From the NCBI RefSeq assembly GCF_019973775.1, contig NZ_AP025032.1, positions 1,860,001 to 1,924,000 on the forward strand: a stretch of 64,000 bases of DNA. The letters run 5' to 3'. Origin of the DNA: Aureimonas sp. SA4125 (GTDB lineage: Bacteria; Pseudomonadota; Alphaproteobacteria; Rhizobiales; Rhizobiaceae). This document shows positions 1 to 9,402 of the stretch, piece after piece; position 1 is the stretch's first letter, and the number at the start of each line of letters is the position of its first letter. A program made the translations under genes and the position numbers. The notes beneath the pieces are model-generated. The model saw nothing but the letters and a program-made list of their open reading frames with translations. It made no database searches and was not told the DNA's origin.

Positions 1-1
1 G

Positions 2-298
2 CAGGCGCTCGGCTGGACGGTGGAATTGGCCGTCCTGCCTGATTCCGTCACCGTCGACGTGCGTGATGCGCACGGCGACCGGGTGGCCACCCGCGTCGAC
101 GTGGAGATGACGCGCCCGACCACGAACCGCGACGATCACTTTCTCCACGCCGACGAGACGCTCGGTCCCGTGCGCCTGCCGACCGCGCTGAAGCCCGGCG
201 CCTGGGATGCGACGGTGTCGCTGGTGGACAGCGCCGGCGAAACCTTCCTGACCACCCGGCGCGTCGTCATCGGCGCACCGGCCCCGGTGCGGCCATGA
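2..298 (+). CDS. fixH: FixH-like protein, C-terminal part (gene enters from left edge)
   Basis: The reading frame is open from the first bases and stops at 296-298, so only about the last 98 residues are present. FixH is a small membrane-anchored protein needed with FixG, FixI and FixS to assemble the cbb3-type cytochrome oxidase. What is visible is the soluble beta-rich C-terminal domain, ending in a threonine/arginine-rich strand (TTRRVVIG). The N-terminal membrane anchor lies outside the window. The stop overlaps the start of the following fixI by 4 bp (ATGA), the usual fixGHIS arrangement, and this context is the main support. Confidence 0.85.
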   Translation, partial: QALGWTVELAVLPDSVTVDVRDAHGDRVATRVDVEMTRPTTNRDDHFLHADETLGPVRLPTALKPGAWDATVSLVDSAGETFLTTRRVVIGAPAPVRP

Positions 299-2604
299 GC
301 TGCTGCAGCGACGCAGGGGCGCTCGACCCCCGCCTTATCGCCGATCCCGAGCAGCTGCGCGCCGAGGAGTTCCGCCATTCCGGCCACCGTCACGAGGACG
401 GCTCCATCCACTATCTTCTCGTTGCGCCCGGCATCCACTGCGGCGCCTGCATCGGCCGCATCGAGGGCGCGTTGAAGTCCCTGCCAGGCGTGCGCTCGGC
501 CCGCGTCAACTTTTCCACCCGCCGCGTCCTCGTCACCGCCGATGCCACCCAGGCCGAGCCATTCGCGATCGTGCGCGCCGTCGAATCGCTCGGCTATGCC
601 GTCACGCTCGGAACGGACGATGCCGGCACGGGCGCTGATCCGGTCCTTGCCGAACTGATGCGCGCGCTGGTCGTCGCGGGTTTCGCCGCGGCCAACGTGA
701 TGCTGCTCTCGGTCTCCGTCTGGTCTGGAGCGGAGGGCGCGACGCGCACCCTCTTCCAGCTCATTTCCGGCGTCGTCGCCGTCCCTGCCGTCCTCTATGC
801 CGGCCGTCCGTTCTATCGTTCGGCGCTCGGCGCAATACGTAACGGCCATGTGAATATGGACGTGCCGATCTCGCTCGGCGTGCTCCTGACGCTGGTGATG
901 AGCATCTACGAGGCGCTTTTCGGCGGCGGCGAGACCTGGTTCGACGCCTCGCTGACGCTGCTCTTCTTCCTCCTCATCGGCCGTGTGCTCGACCACGCGA
1001 TGCGCGAGCGGGCCCGCAGCGGCATCGCCAGCCTCGGCCGGATCGCCTCCCGCGGCGCCATGCGCGTCGGCGCGGACGGTGGGCTGGACTATGTCGGCAT
1101 CGAAGCGGTTCGTCCCGGCATGACCTTGCACGTGGCTGTCGGTGAACGCTTCCCCGTGGACGGCGTATTGTCGGGCGGGGTGACCGAGGCCGATCGCTCG
1201 CTCGCGACAGGCGAGAGCGCGCCCGTTCGTCTCGGGCCCGGCGATCCCGTCGAGGCGGGCGCCCTGAACCTCCTGGCGCCGGTGACGCTGACGGCGACGG
1301 CTGATGCCGAACACAGCCTCATCCGGGAAATGCTGCGCCTGATGGAAGCGGCCGAGCAGGGCAAGGCGGCCTATGTCCGTCTCGCCGACCGCGCCGCCGC
1401 TTTGTATGCGCCCGTGGTGCATGTCGCCGCATTGCTGACCTTCGTCGGCTGGATGGCGTTGACGGGCGACGGCCACATGGCGCTGACCGCGGCGATCGCC
1501 GTCCTCATCATCACCTGTCCCTGCGCGCTCGCGCTGGCCGTCCCCGTCACCCAGGTCGTCGGCGCCGGCATCCTGATGCGGCGCGGCGTTCTGATGCGCA
1601 CGGGCTCCGCCTTCGAGCGCATGGCGGAGGTCCGGCAGGCGGTCTTCGACAAGACCGGAACGCTGACACTGCCAAGCCTCTCGGTCGACGGAGGGCAGGT
1701 CGCCGGCGAGGATCTGCGGCGGGCCGCAGCGCTTGCCCGGGAAAGCCGTCATCCGCTGTCGGTCGCCGTCTGCGCCCTGGCCCGGTCGCGTGCACTGCCG
1801 GGGACCGAAGCGTCTGGCACCTCGGAAACGCCGGGGGAGGGCCTCGAGGGAACGGTCGACGGAAAGCGGAGCCGCTTGGGACGATGGGATTTCGTCCGCG
1901 TCATCGCGGCCGACGACGCTGCGGCGGAACGCGACGGGCTCTGGTATGCGCGCGAGGGCGGGACGATGATCCGTCTCCCGGTGCGCTCGGTCCTGCGGCC
2001 GGATGCGCTGGCGACCATGGCCGTGCTCGACGAAGCCGGCATCCCGCGCCACATCCTCTCCGGCGACAGCGCCGAGGCCGTGGCCCTCACCGCCGCCGAC
2101 CTCGGCTTCGAGCCGGCGCGGACGGCGGCGCGGCTCACGCCCGCTGCCAAGGCCGCACGGATCGGGGCCCTGGCCTCCACCGGCGGCCCGGTCCTCTTCG
2201 TCGGCGACGGTATCAACGACGCGCCGGCCCTCGGCACCGCCCATGTCTCGATCACCCCGGCGGACGCCGCGGAAGTCGGCCGGGCGAATGCCGATTTCGT
2301 CTTCACCGGCCAGTCGCTGCAGGGCGTCGGCGACGTCTTCCGGGTGTCGCATGCCGTCATCGACTGCGTCCGCCAGAATTTCGGTCTGGCGATCGGCTAC
2401 AATCTCATCGCCGTGCCGCTGGCCGTTCTCGGCTTCGTCACCCCGCTTGTCGCCGCCATCGCAATGTCGAGCTCATCCCTCGTCGTCGTCGGCAATGCGC
2501 TGCGGCTGCAATGGCAGTTTCGCCGTGCCGGAGACGCCGCCACCCCGGCCGGGCCGACGTCGGCCACGTCGTCAATGGCCACCGTCCAGTGGGCACAGCA
2601 ATGA
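295..2604 (+). CDS. fixI: Copper-translocating P-type ATPase of cbb3 oxidase assembly
   Basis: A 769-residue CcoI/FixI-type P1B ATPase of the inner membrane, which delivers copper for maturation of the cbb3 oxidase. The N-terminal heavy-metal domain has a CGAC motif at about residues 49-52. The intramembrane metal site CPC is at about 408-410, the phosphorylated aspartate is in DKTGT at about 452, and the hinge motif GDGINDAP is near 637. Membrane helices precede and follow these motifs as in the family, and length is normal. It overlaps fixH upstream and fixS downstream by 4 bp each, so the genes are translationally coupled. All catalytic motifs look intact. Confidence 0.95.
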   Translation: MSCCSDAGALDPRLIADPEQLRAEEFRHSGHRHEDGSIHYLLVAPGIHCGACIGRIEGALKSLPGVRSARVNFSTRRVLVTADATQAEPFAIVRAVESLGYAVTLGTDDAGTGADPVLAELMRALVVAGFAAANVMLLSVSVWSGAEGATRTLFQLISGVVAVPAVLYAGRPFYRSALGAIRNGHVNMDVPISLGVLLTLVMSIYEALFGGGETWFDASLTLLFFLLIGRVLDHAMRERARSGIASLGRIASRGAMRVGADGGLDYVGIEAVRPGMTLHVAVGERFPVDGVLSGGVTEADRSLATGESAPVRLGPGDPVEAGALNLLAPVTLTATADAEHSLIREMLRLMEAAEQGKAAYVRLADRAAALYAPVVHVAALLTFVGWMALTGDGHMALTAAIAVLIITCPCALALAVPVTQVVGAGILMRRGVLMRTGSAFERMAEVRQAVFDKTGTLTLPSLSVDGGQVAGEDLRRAAALARESRHPLSVAVCALARSRALPGTEASGTSETPGEGLEGTVDGKRSRLGRWDFVRVIAADDAAAERDGLWYAREGGTMIRLPVRSVLRPDALATMAVLDEAGIPRHILSGDSAEAVALTAADLGFEPARTAARLTPAAKAARIGALASTGGPVLFVGDGINDAPALGTAHVSITPADAAEVGRANADFVFTGQSLQGVGDVFRVSHAVIDCVRQNFGLAIGYNLIAVPLAVLGFVTPLVAAIAMSSSSLVVVGNALRLQWQFRRAGDAATPAGPTSATSSMATVQWAQQ

Positions 2605-2753
2605 CGAGCCTTCTCATCCTCATCCCCGTGGCGCTTGCCCTCGGCCTCGTTGGTCTCGGTGCCTTCTTCTGGGCCTATCGCAGCGGCCAGTTCGAGGACC
2701 CCGAGGGCGACGCGCTGCGGATCCTGTCGGACGACGACCCGCCAAAACCCTGA
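2601..2753 (+). CDS. fixS: Cbb3 oxidase maturation protein FixS/CcoS
   Basis: A 50-residue protein with one N-terminal membrane helix (LLILIPVALALGLVGLGAFF) followed by the family's WAYRSGQFEDPEGDALRIL signature and a short acidic tail. CcoS/FixS proteins are needed for cofactor insertion into cbb3 oxidase. The start ATG overlaps the fixI stop (ATGA). It is the last gene of the operon; the 179 bp downstream contain no convincing gene. Confidence 0.93.
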   Translation: MTSLLILIPVALALGLVGLGAFFWAYRSGQFEDPEGDALRILSDDDPPKP

Positions 2754-2932
2754 GTTCGTCCCGCTGACGTGCCGGTCGCCATGATCGGGGACATTTGTGT
2801 CCGACGACAGCGCTGCGTCGCAGCGCGATCAATCGCCCTCGGTCGAACAAACTGTTTTCTTCCGCCGCCGCCGTCGGCAGAGTGGCGCCGCGATTCGATG
2901 GGCAGTGACAGCCGTCGACGGGAGAGGCGCGC

Positions 2933-3580
2933 ATGCGGAAAGACAGGGGCGGAGAGTTCAACTGGCCCTATTCGGTGGCCGAGCTCTGGGCCGACGGCAT
3001 TGTCCACGCCCTCGGCGTGGTGCTGGCGCTGTCGGGCGCCGTGGTTTTCCTGGTCGTCATGTCGGGGCGGGCGAGCGCGACGGAGCTCATGACCTGCGGC
3101 GTCTATCTCGCCACGCTCGTCCTGTCGATCGCTGCCTCCGCGGCCTACAATGTCTGGCCGGTGTCGCGGACGAAATGGCTGCTGCGGCGGCTCGACCACT
3201 CCGCCATCTTCCTCCTCATCGCCGGAACCTACACCCCGTTCATCGCCAAGATGGGCCTGTGGTGGATGCTGGCCGGGGTCTGGGTCGTCGCCGCCATCGG
3301 CGTCTTCCTGAAGCTGTTCAGGCCGGGACGATACGATCGCCTGGCGATCCTTCTGTATCTCGCGCTCGGCTGGAGCGGCATCGTCACCTACGAACACATG
3401 GTGGAGTCGCTGCCGCCGAGCGTGCGCGAACTGATCCTTGCCGGCGGCCTCGTCTATTCGCTCGGCATCATCTTCCACGTCTGGGAAAAACTGCGCTTCC
3501 AGAACGTCATCTGGCACGGCTTCGTCCTCGTCGCCGCGTCCATCCACTTCGTTGCCGTCTGGTACTCCGTCACCGCCTGA
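2933..3580 (+). CDS. Hemolysin III / PAQR-family membrane protein
   Basis: 215 residues with about seven predicted membrane helices. It carries the HlyIII signature: an early ELWADGIVHALG segment, SAAYNVWP, the RRLDHSAIFLLIAGTYTPF block and a C-terminal HFVAVW. The histidines and aspartate of these blocks form the presumed metal site of the family. The physiological role of bacterial HlyIII proteins is poorly known; haemolysin activity should not be assumed. The start ATG follows a purine-rich GGGAGAGG stretch. It stands alone between the fix genes and a convergent efflux operon. Confidence 0.88.
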   Translation: MRKDRGGEFNWPYSVAELWADGIVHALGVVLALSGAVVFLVVMSGRASATELMTCGVYLATLVLSIAASAAYNVWPVSRTKWLLRRLDHSAIFLLIAGTYTPFIAKMGLWWMLAGVWVVAAIGVFLKLFRPGRYDRLAILLYLALGWSGIVTYEHMVESLPPSVRELILAGGLVYSLGIIFHVWEKLRFQNVIWHGFVLVAASIHFVAVWYSVTA

Positions 3581-3654
3581 GTCACGGTAGGACCCGAGGC
3601 GTGACGAGGCTTCCAGCGGTGCCTCGCCCCAGGGGGAAAGATGTGCCTGCCGCC

Positions 3655-6600
3655 TTATTCCGCCGCCTGCTGCATGCCGGCAGGCGAGGGGCGGTCGGGG
3701 CCATCGCCCGAGGAGAATTCGGTCACGCGTTTCCAGGTCGTGTCCTTCTCGTCCGCCTTCTCCGGCTTCGAAGGCGCCGCGGCAACGGCGGATGCCGGGA
3801 CGATTGCCTCGGCATGGTCGGCCGAGTGTTCATCCGACGCATTGGGGCTCAGCATCCAGCCGAACACGCGGCCGACGAGATGGCTGAGGTCGTCCATCAG
3901 CGTGTAGACCGTCGGGATGAAGACCAGCGACAGGACGGTCGAGACGAGGAGGCCGCCGATCACCGCGATCGCCATCGGCGCGCGGAACTCGCCGCCCTCG
4001 CCGGACGCCATCGCCGCCGGCACCATGCCCGCCGCCATGGCCAGCGTCGTCATGATGATCGGCCGGGCACGCTTGCGGCCAGCATCGATGATCGCATCGT
4101 GCTGCGGCATGCCGTGCTTCTCCTGCTCCACCGCGAAGTCGACCAGCATGATCGAGTTCTTCGTGACGATGCCCATCAGCATCAGGATGCCGATCACCAC
4201 CGGCATCGACACAGCCGTGTGAGTGAGGAGGAGGGCACCGACCACGCCGCCGACCGAGAGCGGCAGCGAGGCAAGGATGGTGATTGGCACGAAGACGCTG
4301 CCGAAGAGGAGGATCAGGACGACCAGCACCATCATGATGCCGGCGCCCATGGCGGAGGCAAAGCCCGTGAAGACCTCCGCCTGGATCTCGGCGTCGCCGA
4401 CCTCCTGCATGCGCACGCCCGCCGGCATGTCGGTGATCGCCGGAAAGGTCTTGATGCGCTCGCTGCCCTGGCCGATCTCGAAGCCCGGCATCATGCTGGT
4501 GCCGACCTTCACGAGGCGTTCGCGGTCGTAGCGGTCGATCGTCGAGGGTCCCTGGCCGAAACCGATGTCGGCGACGCTTTCGAGCGGCACGGACGCGCCG
4601 GTGCCGGTCAGGACGCGAAGGTTGCGGATCGTTGCCAGATCGTGGCGCGCCGACTCGCGCAGCTCGACACGGATCGGCACCTGCCTTGTGCCGACATTGA
4701 ACTTGGCAAGGTTCGCGCCGACGTCTCCGATCGTGGCGACGCGCACGGTCTCGGAGATCGCTTCCGGCGCGATGGCCAGATCCGCCGCCTGGTCGAGACG
4801 GGGGCGGATGCGGATCTCCGGCCGGGCGAAGGAGGCCATGGCGGAGGGGTTGGAGAACATCGGGTCGCGCCGCATCTGGCTTTCCAGATCGGCGGCGACC
4901 TCGGCGACCGCGTCGCCGTCCGAACCGAGGATGCCGATCGAGAGCTCACGCTCGCCGCGGTCGTTGACGTAGAAGGAGCGGATGTCGGGAATGGCCGCGA
5001 GCTTGGCGGCGACGACGGGTTCGAGATCTCCCTGGCTGCGCGTGCGCTCGAACTTGCGCACGAGGTTGATGGTGATGCCGGCGCGGCGGATTTCCAGCGT
5101 GCCGGTGGGGCTCGCCCCGCCGATGACGAGGACGCTGCGCACTTCCGGCAGTTCTCGGATGCTGGCGACGACTTCGTCGGTGACGGCCTGGGTCCGGTCC
5201 AGCGTCGAGCCGGGCGGCAATTCGAAGGAGACGACGATGCGCGAGGCATCTTCCTTCGGAATGAAGCCCGTCGGCAGGTATTTGATGCTGTCCATCGCCC
5301 AGAAGAACAGCCCCAGTCCGACCGCCAGCGTCACCCAGCGCATGCCGAAGGGAACGTGCACCCGCGTCCGCTCGCCGTCCTTGCGCCGCCGCTTGAACGG
5401 CGTCCAGATCCAGAAGGTGTGCATCGTGCCGCGCAGGAAGCTGGTGTAGGCGCGCATGATGAGGCCGTCGTGGTGCTCGGCCGGATGCGGCATGGCGATA
5501 TAGGCAAACAGCGCTGCGACGATGACGACGCCGCCGGCGACGGCAAGGCCGTATTCGCGTGCCTCGTCGAGCGACACGGGCGGCAGCATGCCCGCATAGG
5601 AGCGCAGCATGCTCGCCGCCGTTCCGTTGCCGAGATCGGCATCCGGCAGGAAAGCGAGGCCGAAGAGGGCAGCGATTCCCAGGGCGCCCGGAATGCCGAA
5701 CCAGAGGAGCCTTCGCCCGAACAGCCGCCAGAAGCCCGGACCCGTGGCGGCGTGCGGCCTGAAGAAATAGGCGGCGAGCATCGGCGTGATGAGACGCGCG
5801 ACGAGCAGCGAGAAGAACACAGCCACCGCGACCGTCAGGCCAAACTGCTTGAAATACTGGCCGGCGACGCCGGGCATGAAGGAGACCGGTGCGAAGACGG
5901 CGATGATCGTCATGGTGATGGCGATGACGGCAAGACCGATCTCGTCTGCGGCCTCCATCGAGGCACGATAGGGCGGCTTGCCCATCGCCATGTGGCGCTC
6001 GATGTTCTCGATCTCGACGATGGCGTCGTCGACGAGAATGCCGGTGACGAGCGTCACGGCGAGAAGGCTGACGAGGTTCAGCGAAAAGTCCATCATCGAC
6101 ATCGCCCAGAATGTCGGGATGGCGGCGAGCGGCAGGGTGATCGCGGCGACCGCGGTCGCCCGCCAGTCGCGCAGGAAGATCAGGACGACAATGACGGCGA
6201 GAAGCGCACCCTCGACGAGCGTCTCCATGGCGGATTCGAAATTGCCGTAGGTGTAGGTGACGCTGTCGTCGATCTTGGCGAAGATGACGTCCGGATATTG
6301 CGTCGCCAGTTCCGCGACCTTGTCGGCGGCGGCGTCCGCGACGGTCGTGTCGCTGGCCCCCTTGGCCCGGTAGAGCGAGAAGGCGACGACGGGCTCGCCG
6401 TCGAGGCGGGCGAAGGAGCGCGGCTCCTCCCAGGAATCGACGACCTCGCCGAGTTCCGACAGCCGCACCTCGCGGCCGCCCGGGAGAAAAATCCGCGTCG
6501 CGGCGAGACCCGCAACGCTGTCCGCCGCCGCCAGCGTCCGGATGGCCTGCTCCTGGCCGCCGAATTCACCGCGACCGCCGGAGAGGTCGACATTGGTCGC

Positions 6601-7230
6601 GCGCAGCTGCGCGTTGATGCCGGCAGCAGTGACGCCGAGCGCCGCCAGCCGGTCGGGATCGAGCCGCACCTGGATCTCGCGCTCGACGCCGCCGACGCGC
6701 TCGACACGGCCGACTCCCTTCAGCCCCTGAAGGGCGCGCACGACGGTATCGTCGACGAACCAGGAGAGCTGCTCGGGCGTCTTGCCAAGGGAAGAGGCGG
6801 CATAGGTGACGATCGACTGGTTCTCGACCTCGATGCGCTGGATGATCGGTTCCTCGATCGTCCGCGGCAGGTCGGAACGGACCTTGGCGATGGCGTCCTT
6901 GACGTCGTTCAGCGCACGGTCGGTATCGATCTCCAGCCGGAACTCGGCGGCGCTCACCGACTGTCCGTCGGTCACGGTCGAGGTGATGTGCTTGATGCCG
7001 GAGACGCCGGCGATGGCGTCCTCGACCTTCTTCGTCACCTGCGTCTCGAGCTCGGACGGCGCCGAGCCCGACTGCGTCACCGTGACGGCGATGACCGGCA
7101 CGTCGATATTCGGAAAGCGGGTGATCGGCAGCGCGAAGAAGCTGACGATGCCGAGCGCGACCAGGACGACGAAGAGCAGGATCGGCGGAACCGGGTTGCG
7201 GATCGCCCAGGCGGAGATATTCCAGTTCAT
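3655..7230 (-). CDS. RND-family multidrug efflux transporter, inner-membrane pump
   Basis: 1191 residues of the HAE-1/AcrB-MexF class of proton-driven inner-membrane exporters. The N-terminus (ISAWAIRNPVPPILLFV) is the first helix. The proton-relay aspartates are seen in GILVDDAIVEIENIERHM, and the second half repeats the fold (LMGIVTKNSIMLVDFA). It is longer than AcrB (about 1050) because of roughly 90 extra residues before LPTGFIPKED. These carry two additional hydrophobic stretches, and there is also a charged C-terminal tail of about 60 residues. It overlaps the adaptor gene by 4 bp. No outer-membrane channel gene is adjacent. Confidence 0.94.
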   Translation of the reverse strand: MNWNISAWAIRNPVPPILLFVVLVALGIVSFFALPITRFPNIDVPVIAVTVTQSGSAPSELETQVTKKVEDAIAGVSGIKHITSTVTDGQSVSAAEFRLEIDTDRALNDVKDAIAKVRSDLPRTIEEPIIQRIEVENQSIVTYAASSLGKTPEQLSWFVDDTVVRALQGLKGVGRVERVGGVEREIQVRLDPDRLAALGVTAAGINAQLRATNVDLSGGRGEFGGQEQAIRTLAAADSVAGLAATRIFLPGGREVRLSELGEVVDSWEEPRSFARLDGEPVVAFSLYRAKGASDTTVADAAADKVAELATQYPDVIFAKIDDSVTYTYGNFESAMETLVEGALLAVIVVLIFLRDWRATAVAAITLPLAAIPTFWAMSMMDFSLNLVSLLAVTLVTGILVDDAIVEIENIERHMAMGKPPYRASMEAADEIGLAVIAITMTIIAVFAPVSFMPGVAGQYFKQFGLTVAVAVFFSLLVARLITPMLAAYFFRPHAATGPGFWRLFGRRLLWFGIPGALGIAALFGLAFLPDADLGNGTAASMLRSYAGMLPPVSLDEAREYGLAVAGGVVIVAALFAYIAMPHPAEHHDGLIMRAYTSFLRGTMHTFWIWTPFKRRRKDGERTRVHVPFGMRWVTLAVGLGLFFWAMDSIKYLPTGFIPKEDASRIVVSFELPPGSTLDRTQAVTDEVVASIRELPEVRSVLVIGGASPTGTLEIRRAGITINLVRKFERTRSQGDLEPVVAAKLAAIPDIRSFYVNDRGERELSIGILGSDGDAVAEVAADLESQMRRDPMFSNPSAMASFARPEIRIRPRLDQAADLAIAPEAISETVRVATIGDVGANLAKFNVGTRQVPIRVELRESARHDLATIRNLRVLTGTGASVPLESVADIGFGQGPSTIDRYDRERLVKVGTSMMPGFEIGQGSERIKTFPAITDMPAGVRMQEVGDAEIQAEVFTGFASAMGAGIMMVLVVLILLFGSVFVPITILASLPLSVGGVVGALLLTHTAVSMPVVIGILMLMGIVTKNSIMLVDFAVEQEKHGMPQHDAIIDAGRKRARPIIMTTLAMAAGMVPAAMASGEGGEFRAPMAIAVIGGLLVSTVLSLVFIPTVYTLMDDLSHLVGRVFGWMLSPNASDEHSADHAEAIVPASAVAAAPSKPEKADEKDTTWKRVTEFSSGDGPDRPSPAGMQQAAE

Positions 7231-8441
7231 CCCTTGGCCTCCGGATCGATCTCGACCGCCGTCACGGCGTCGCCGTTCCGGACAAAGGTGCCGGCGAGCG
7301 CCACGACCCGCTCGCCTTCCTTGATGCCGCCGGTGATCTCGATATCGCCGCCGCTGGAAATGCCTGTCGTGACGTCCCGGCTTTCGATCGTGCCGTCGTT
7401 CACGACCTGGACGAGCGCCTTGTCGCCGTCGACGACGACGGCCGTCTGCGGCACGGTGACGCCGCGGCTGCGGGCGATCTCGACGGTGCCGCGCGCGAAC
7501 ATGCCGGTGCGCAGGCTGGGAGAGGGATCGAGCGCGATGAGGACGCGCCCCAGCCGGGTCGTCTCGTCGACCTTGGGCGAGACGAGGCGGACATGTCCGA
7601 CGAGGGGTTCGGAGGAGCCGGCGAGCGAGACGCTCACGGCCTGATCCCTCTTCAGCGACGCAAGCACCGTCTCGCTGACCGCGGCGTCGAGTTCGATCAA
7701 TCCGTCGCGGGCGATCTCGAACAGGGCGCCACCGGCTGCGGATGCGATCGCGCCGAGGCGGGCGGAGCGCGACAGGACCAGCCCGTCCGTCGGCGCCTTG
7801 ATCTCGGCCTTGGCCTTTCTCAGTTCGAGCTGCCGCCTGTTGGCGTCGAGCACCGCCTTGTCCGCGACGGCGACGGCGACACCCTGGCGGGCGCTTGCGA
7901 GCTGCGCCCGGGCGCCTGCGGCGGCCGAGACGCGCTGCTCGAGGACGTCCTGGCCGACGATGCCTTTCGTGGCGAGCGGACGCGATCGGGCGAGCGCGGC
8001 ATCGGCCTCGATCGCGGCGGCCTCGGCCTGCGCGATCTGGCTCTCCGCCTGCGCGATGGCGGCATCGGCGCGGGCGAGCTGCGAGACGTTCTGCGCCAGA
8101 TCGGTTTCGATCAGGTCGGTCGACAGGCGCGCGAGGACCTCGCCGGCCGACACCCTGTCGCCCTCGTCGGCAAGGAGCGCCTCGATCCGGAGACCGTCGA
8201 CATCGGCGCCGACCATCACCGTCTCGCGCGGAACCAGCGTGCCGGTGATGGTGACCCGGGCGACGAGTTCACGCACGGTCGCCGGCACGACCGAGACGCT
8301 CGGCGCCGGAGGGGCGACACCGACCGGTGCGACACCCGCCGGTGCGGGGTTTGCGGGCGCGGCTTCCTGGGCTGCCGCCGGCATCCCGGCAAAGGCGAGG
8401 ACAGCAACAAGGGGCAGGATGATCCGATTACGAACGGACAT
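7227..8441 (-). CDS. Periplasmic adaptor (membrane fusion) subunit of the RND pump
   Basis: 404 residues when started at the ATG at 8441, which is preceded by a good GAGGAAAT ribosome site; an upstream in-frame ATG is less likely. An N-terminal signal peptide ends near AAAQEA. An HlyD/AcrA-type architecture follows: a barrel-sandwich half (VGADVDGLRIEALLADEGD), an alanine/glutamate-rich helical hairpin, the second lipoyl half (IKAPTDGLVLSRSARLG) and a beta-barrel. It would bridge the RND pump to an outer-membrane channel. It is coupled to the pump gene by an ATGA overlap and lies 68 bp downstream of the TetR regulator. Confidence 0.93.
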   Translation of the reverse strand: MSVRNRIILPLVAVLAFAGMPAAAQEAAPANPAPAGVAPVGVAPPAPSVSVVPATVRELVARVTITGTLVPRETVMVGADVDGLRIEALLADEGDRVSAGEVLARLSTDLIETDLAQNVSQLARADAAIAQAESQIAQAEAAAIEADAALARSRPLATKGIVGQDVLEQRVSAAAGARAQLASARQGVAVAVADKAVLDANRRQLELRKAKAEIKAPTDGLVLSRSARLGAIASAAGGALFEIARDGLIELDAAVSETVLASLKRDQAVSVSLAGSSEPLVGHVRLVSPKVDETTRLGRVLIALDPSPSLRTGMFARGTVEIARSRGVTVPQTAVVVDGDKALVQVVNDGTIESRDVTTGISSGGDIEITGGIKEGERVVALAGTFVRNGDAVTAVEIDPEAKG

Positions 8442-8509
8442 GATTTCCTCAACCATCTGCGGGCCGATCCGCCATTTGAAAGTCGCCATTGCGCCCAAAA
8501 GAAGGGCCG

Positions 8510-9190
8510 TCATTTCTCGTCAGACGCCCTGCGCCGCGGCTCGCCGAGGACACCGACGACGCTGCGTCGCAGATACGGCTCGACCAGCTCGAGGTCGAAG
8601 TCGGGCTCGATCTGCAAGCGCATCACGAGCCCGTCGCCGAGCGAGAACAGGACGAAGAGCGCGGTCTCGACATCGACATGCGCGTCGATCTCGCCCTCGG
8701 TCTGGGCCTCGACGAGGCTCTGGCGGAAGGCATCGCGGACCTCTCTTTCCACCTCGTGGAATCGCTTGCCGACAGCAGTGTTGCGGATGCTCTCCGAACA
8801 GATCTCCACCATCAGGCCGCCGGTCGCGGGATCGCGGGTGCTGCGCAGGTAGTCCATGGCAACCGCGGTGATGCGATCGACGATGCTGCCGCCGGCCGAC
8901 AGGCCCTGCATGCAGGCGGCAGCCTGACCGCGCTCCTCCTCGGCGATCGCCTCGATGATGGCATCCTTGGCCGGAAAATAGCGGTAAAGCGCGCCCGGGC
9001 TCATCTGTGCCTCGGCGCAGATCTGCTGCATCGATGCCCCATGGAACCCGGATCGCGCAAAGCACGCTCGTGCGGCCGCAAGCACATGCAGCCGCCGCTG
9101 ATCGTGCGCCGTCACCGGCTCGGGATCGTCGAGATGGAAAACCAAGGGCAGGCCTTCGTCAGGAAAGGGAGAGCGAATGATCGTTCTCAT
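8510..9190 (-). CDS. TetR-family transcriptional regulator
   Basis: The N-terminal helix-turn-helix is clear (AARACFARSGFHGASMQQI, then a GALYRYFPAKDAI recognition segment), followed by a ligand-binding helical domain with a TetR_C-type pattern. It is first in the same transcriptional direction as the adaptor and pump, so it probably represses its own operon until a substrate binds. The start is uncertain: ATG 9190 is used here, but a GTG close to the HTH or an ATG further upstream is possible because none has a strong ribosome site. Confidence 0.88.
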   Translation of the reverse strand: MRTIIRSPFPDEGLPLVFHLDDPEPVTAHDQRRLHVLAAARACFARSGFHGASMQQICAEAQMSPGALYRYFPAKDAIIEAIAEEERGQAAACMQGLSAGGSIVDRITAVAMDYLRSTRDPATGGLMVEICSESIRNTAVGKRFHEVEREVRDAFRQSLVEAQTEGEIDAHVDVETALFVLFSLGDGLVMRLQIEPDFDLELVEPYLRRSVVGVLGEPRRRASDEK

Positions 9191-9402
9191 ACACCAGCAG
9201 GGCCCGGCGGTCGAGTCCATGGGCGCGCGGAAGGCCGCGGCAAAGCACGCGGCAGGCTCCTGCCAGAAGGGTCGGTCTATCCGTCGGAAAACTCCGGACA
9301 TTTCATCCGCGCCGCCTTGGCACGCGGAATTTCTGCGGCACGGACGGCCGCCGGCGCAGTCAGGCAGCCGAGCCGTTCGCCGGCCGGATTTCTCGTCGGC
9401 TC

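Noticed and set aside
136-2352. A 738-codon open frame opposite fixI
   Set aside because: Antisense shadow of a gene with intact P-type ATPase motifs.
2797-7644. A 1615-codon open frame on the plus strand
   Set aside because: It lies antisense to the clearly recognisable RND pump; its His/Arg/Asp-rich translation is the usual GC-rich antisense shadow.
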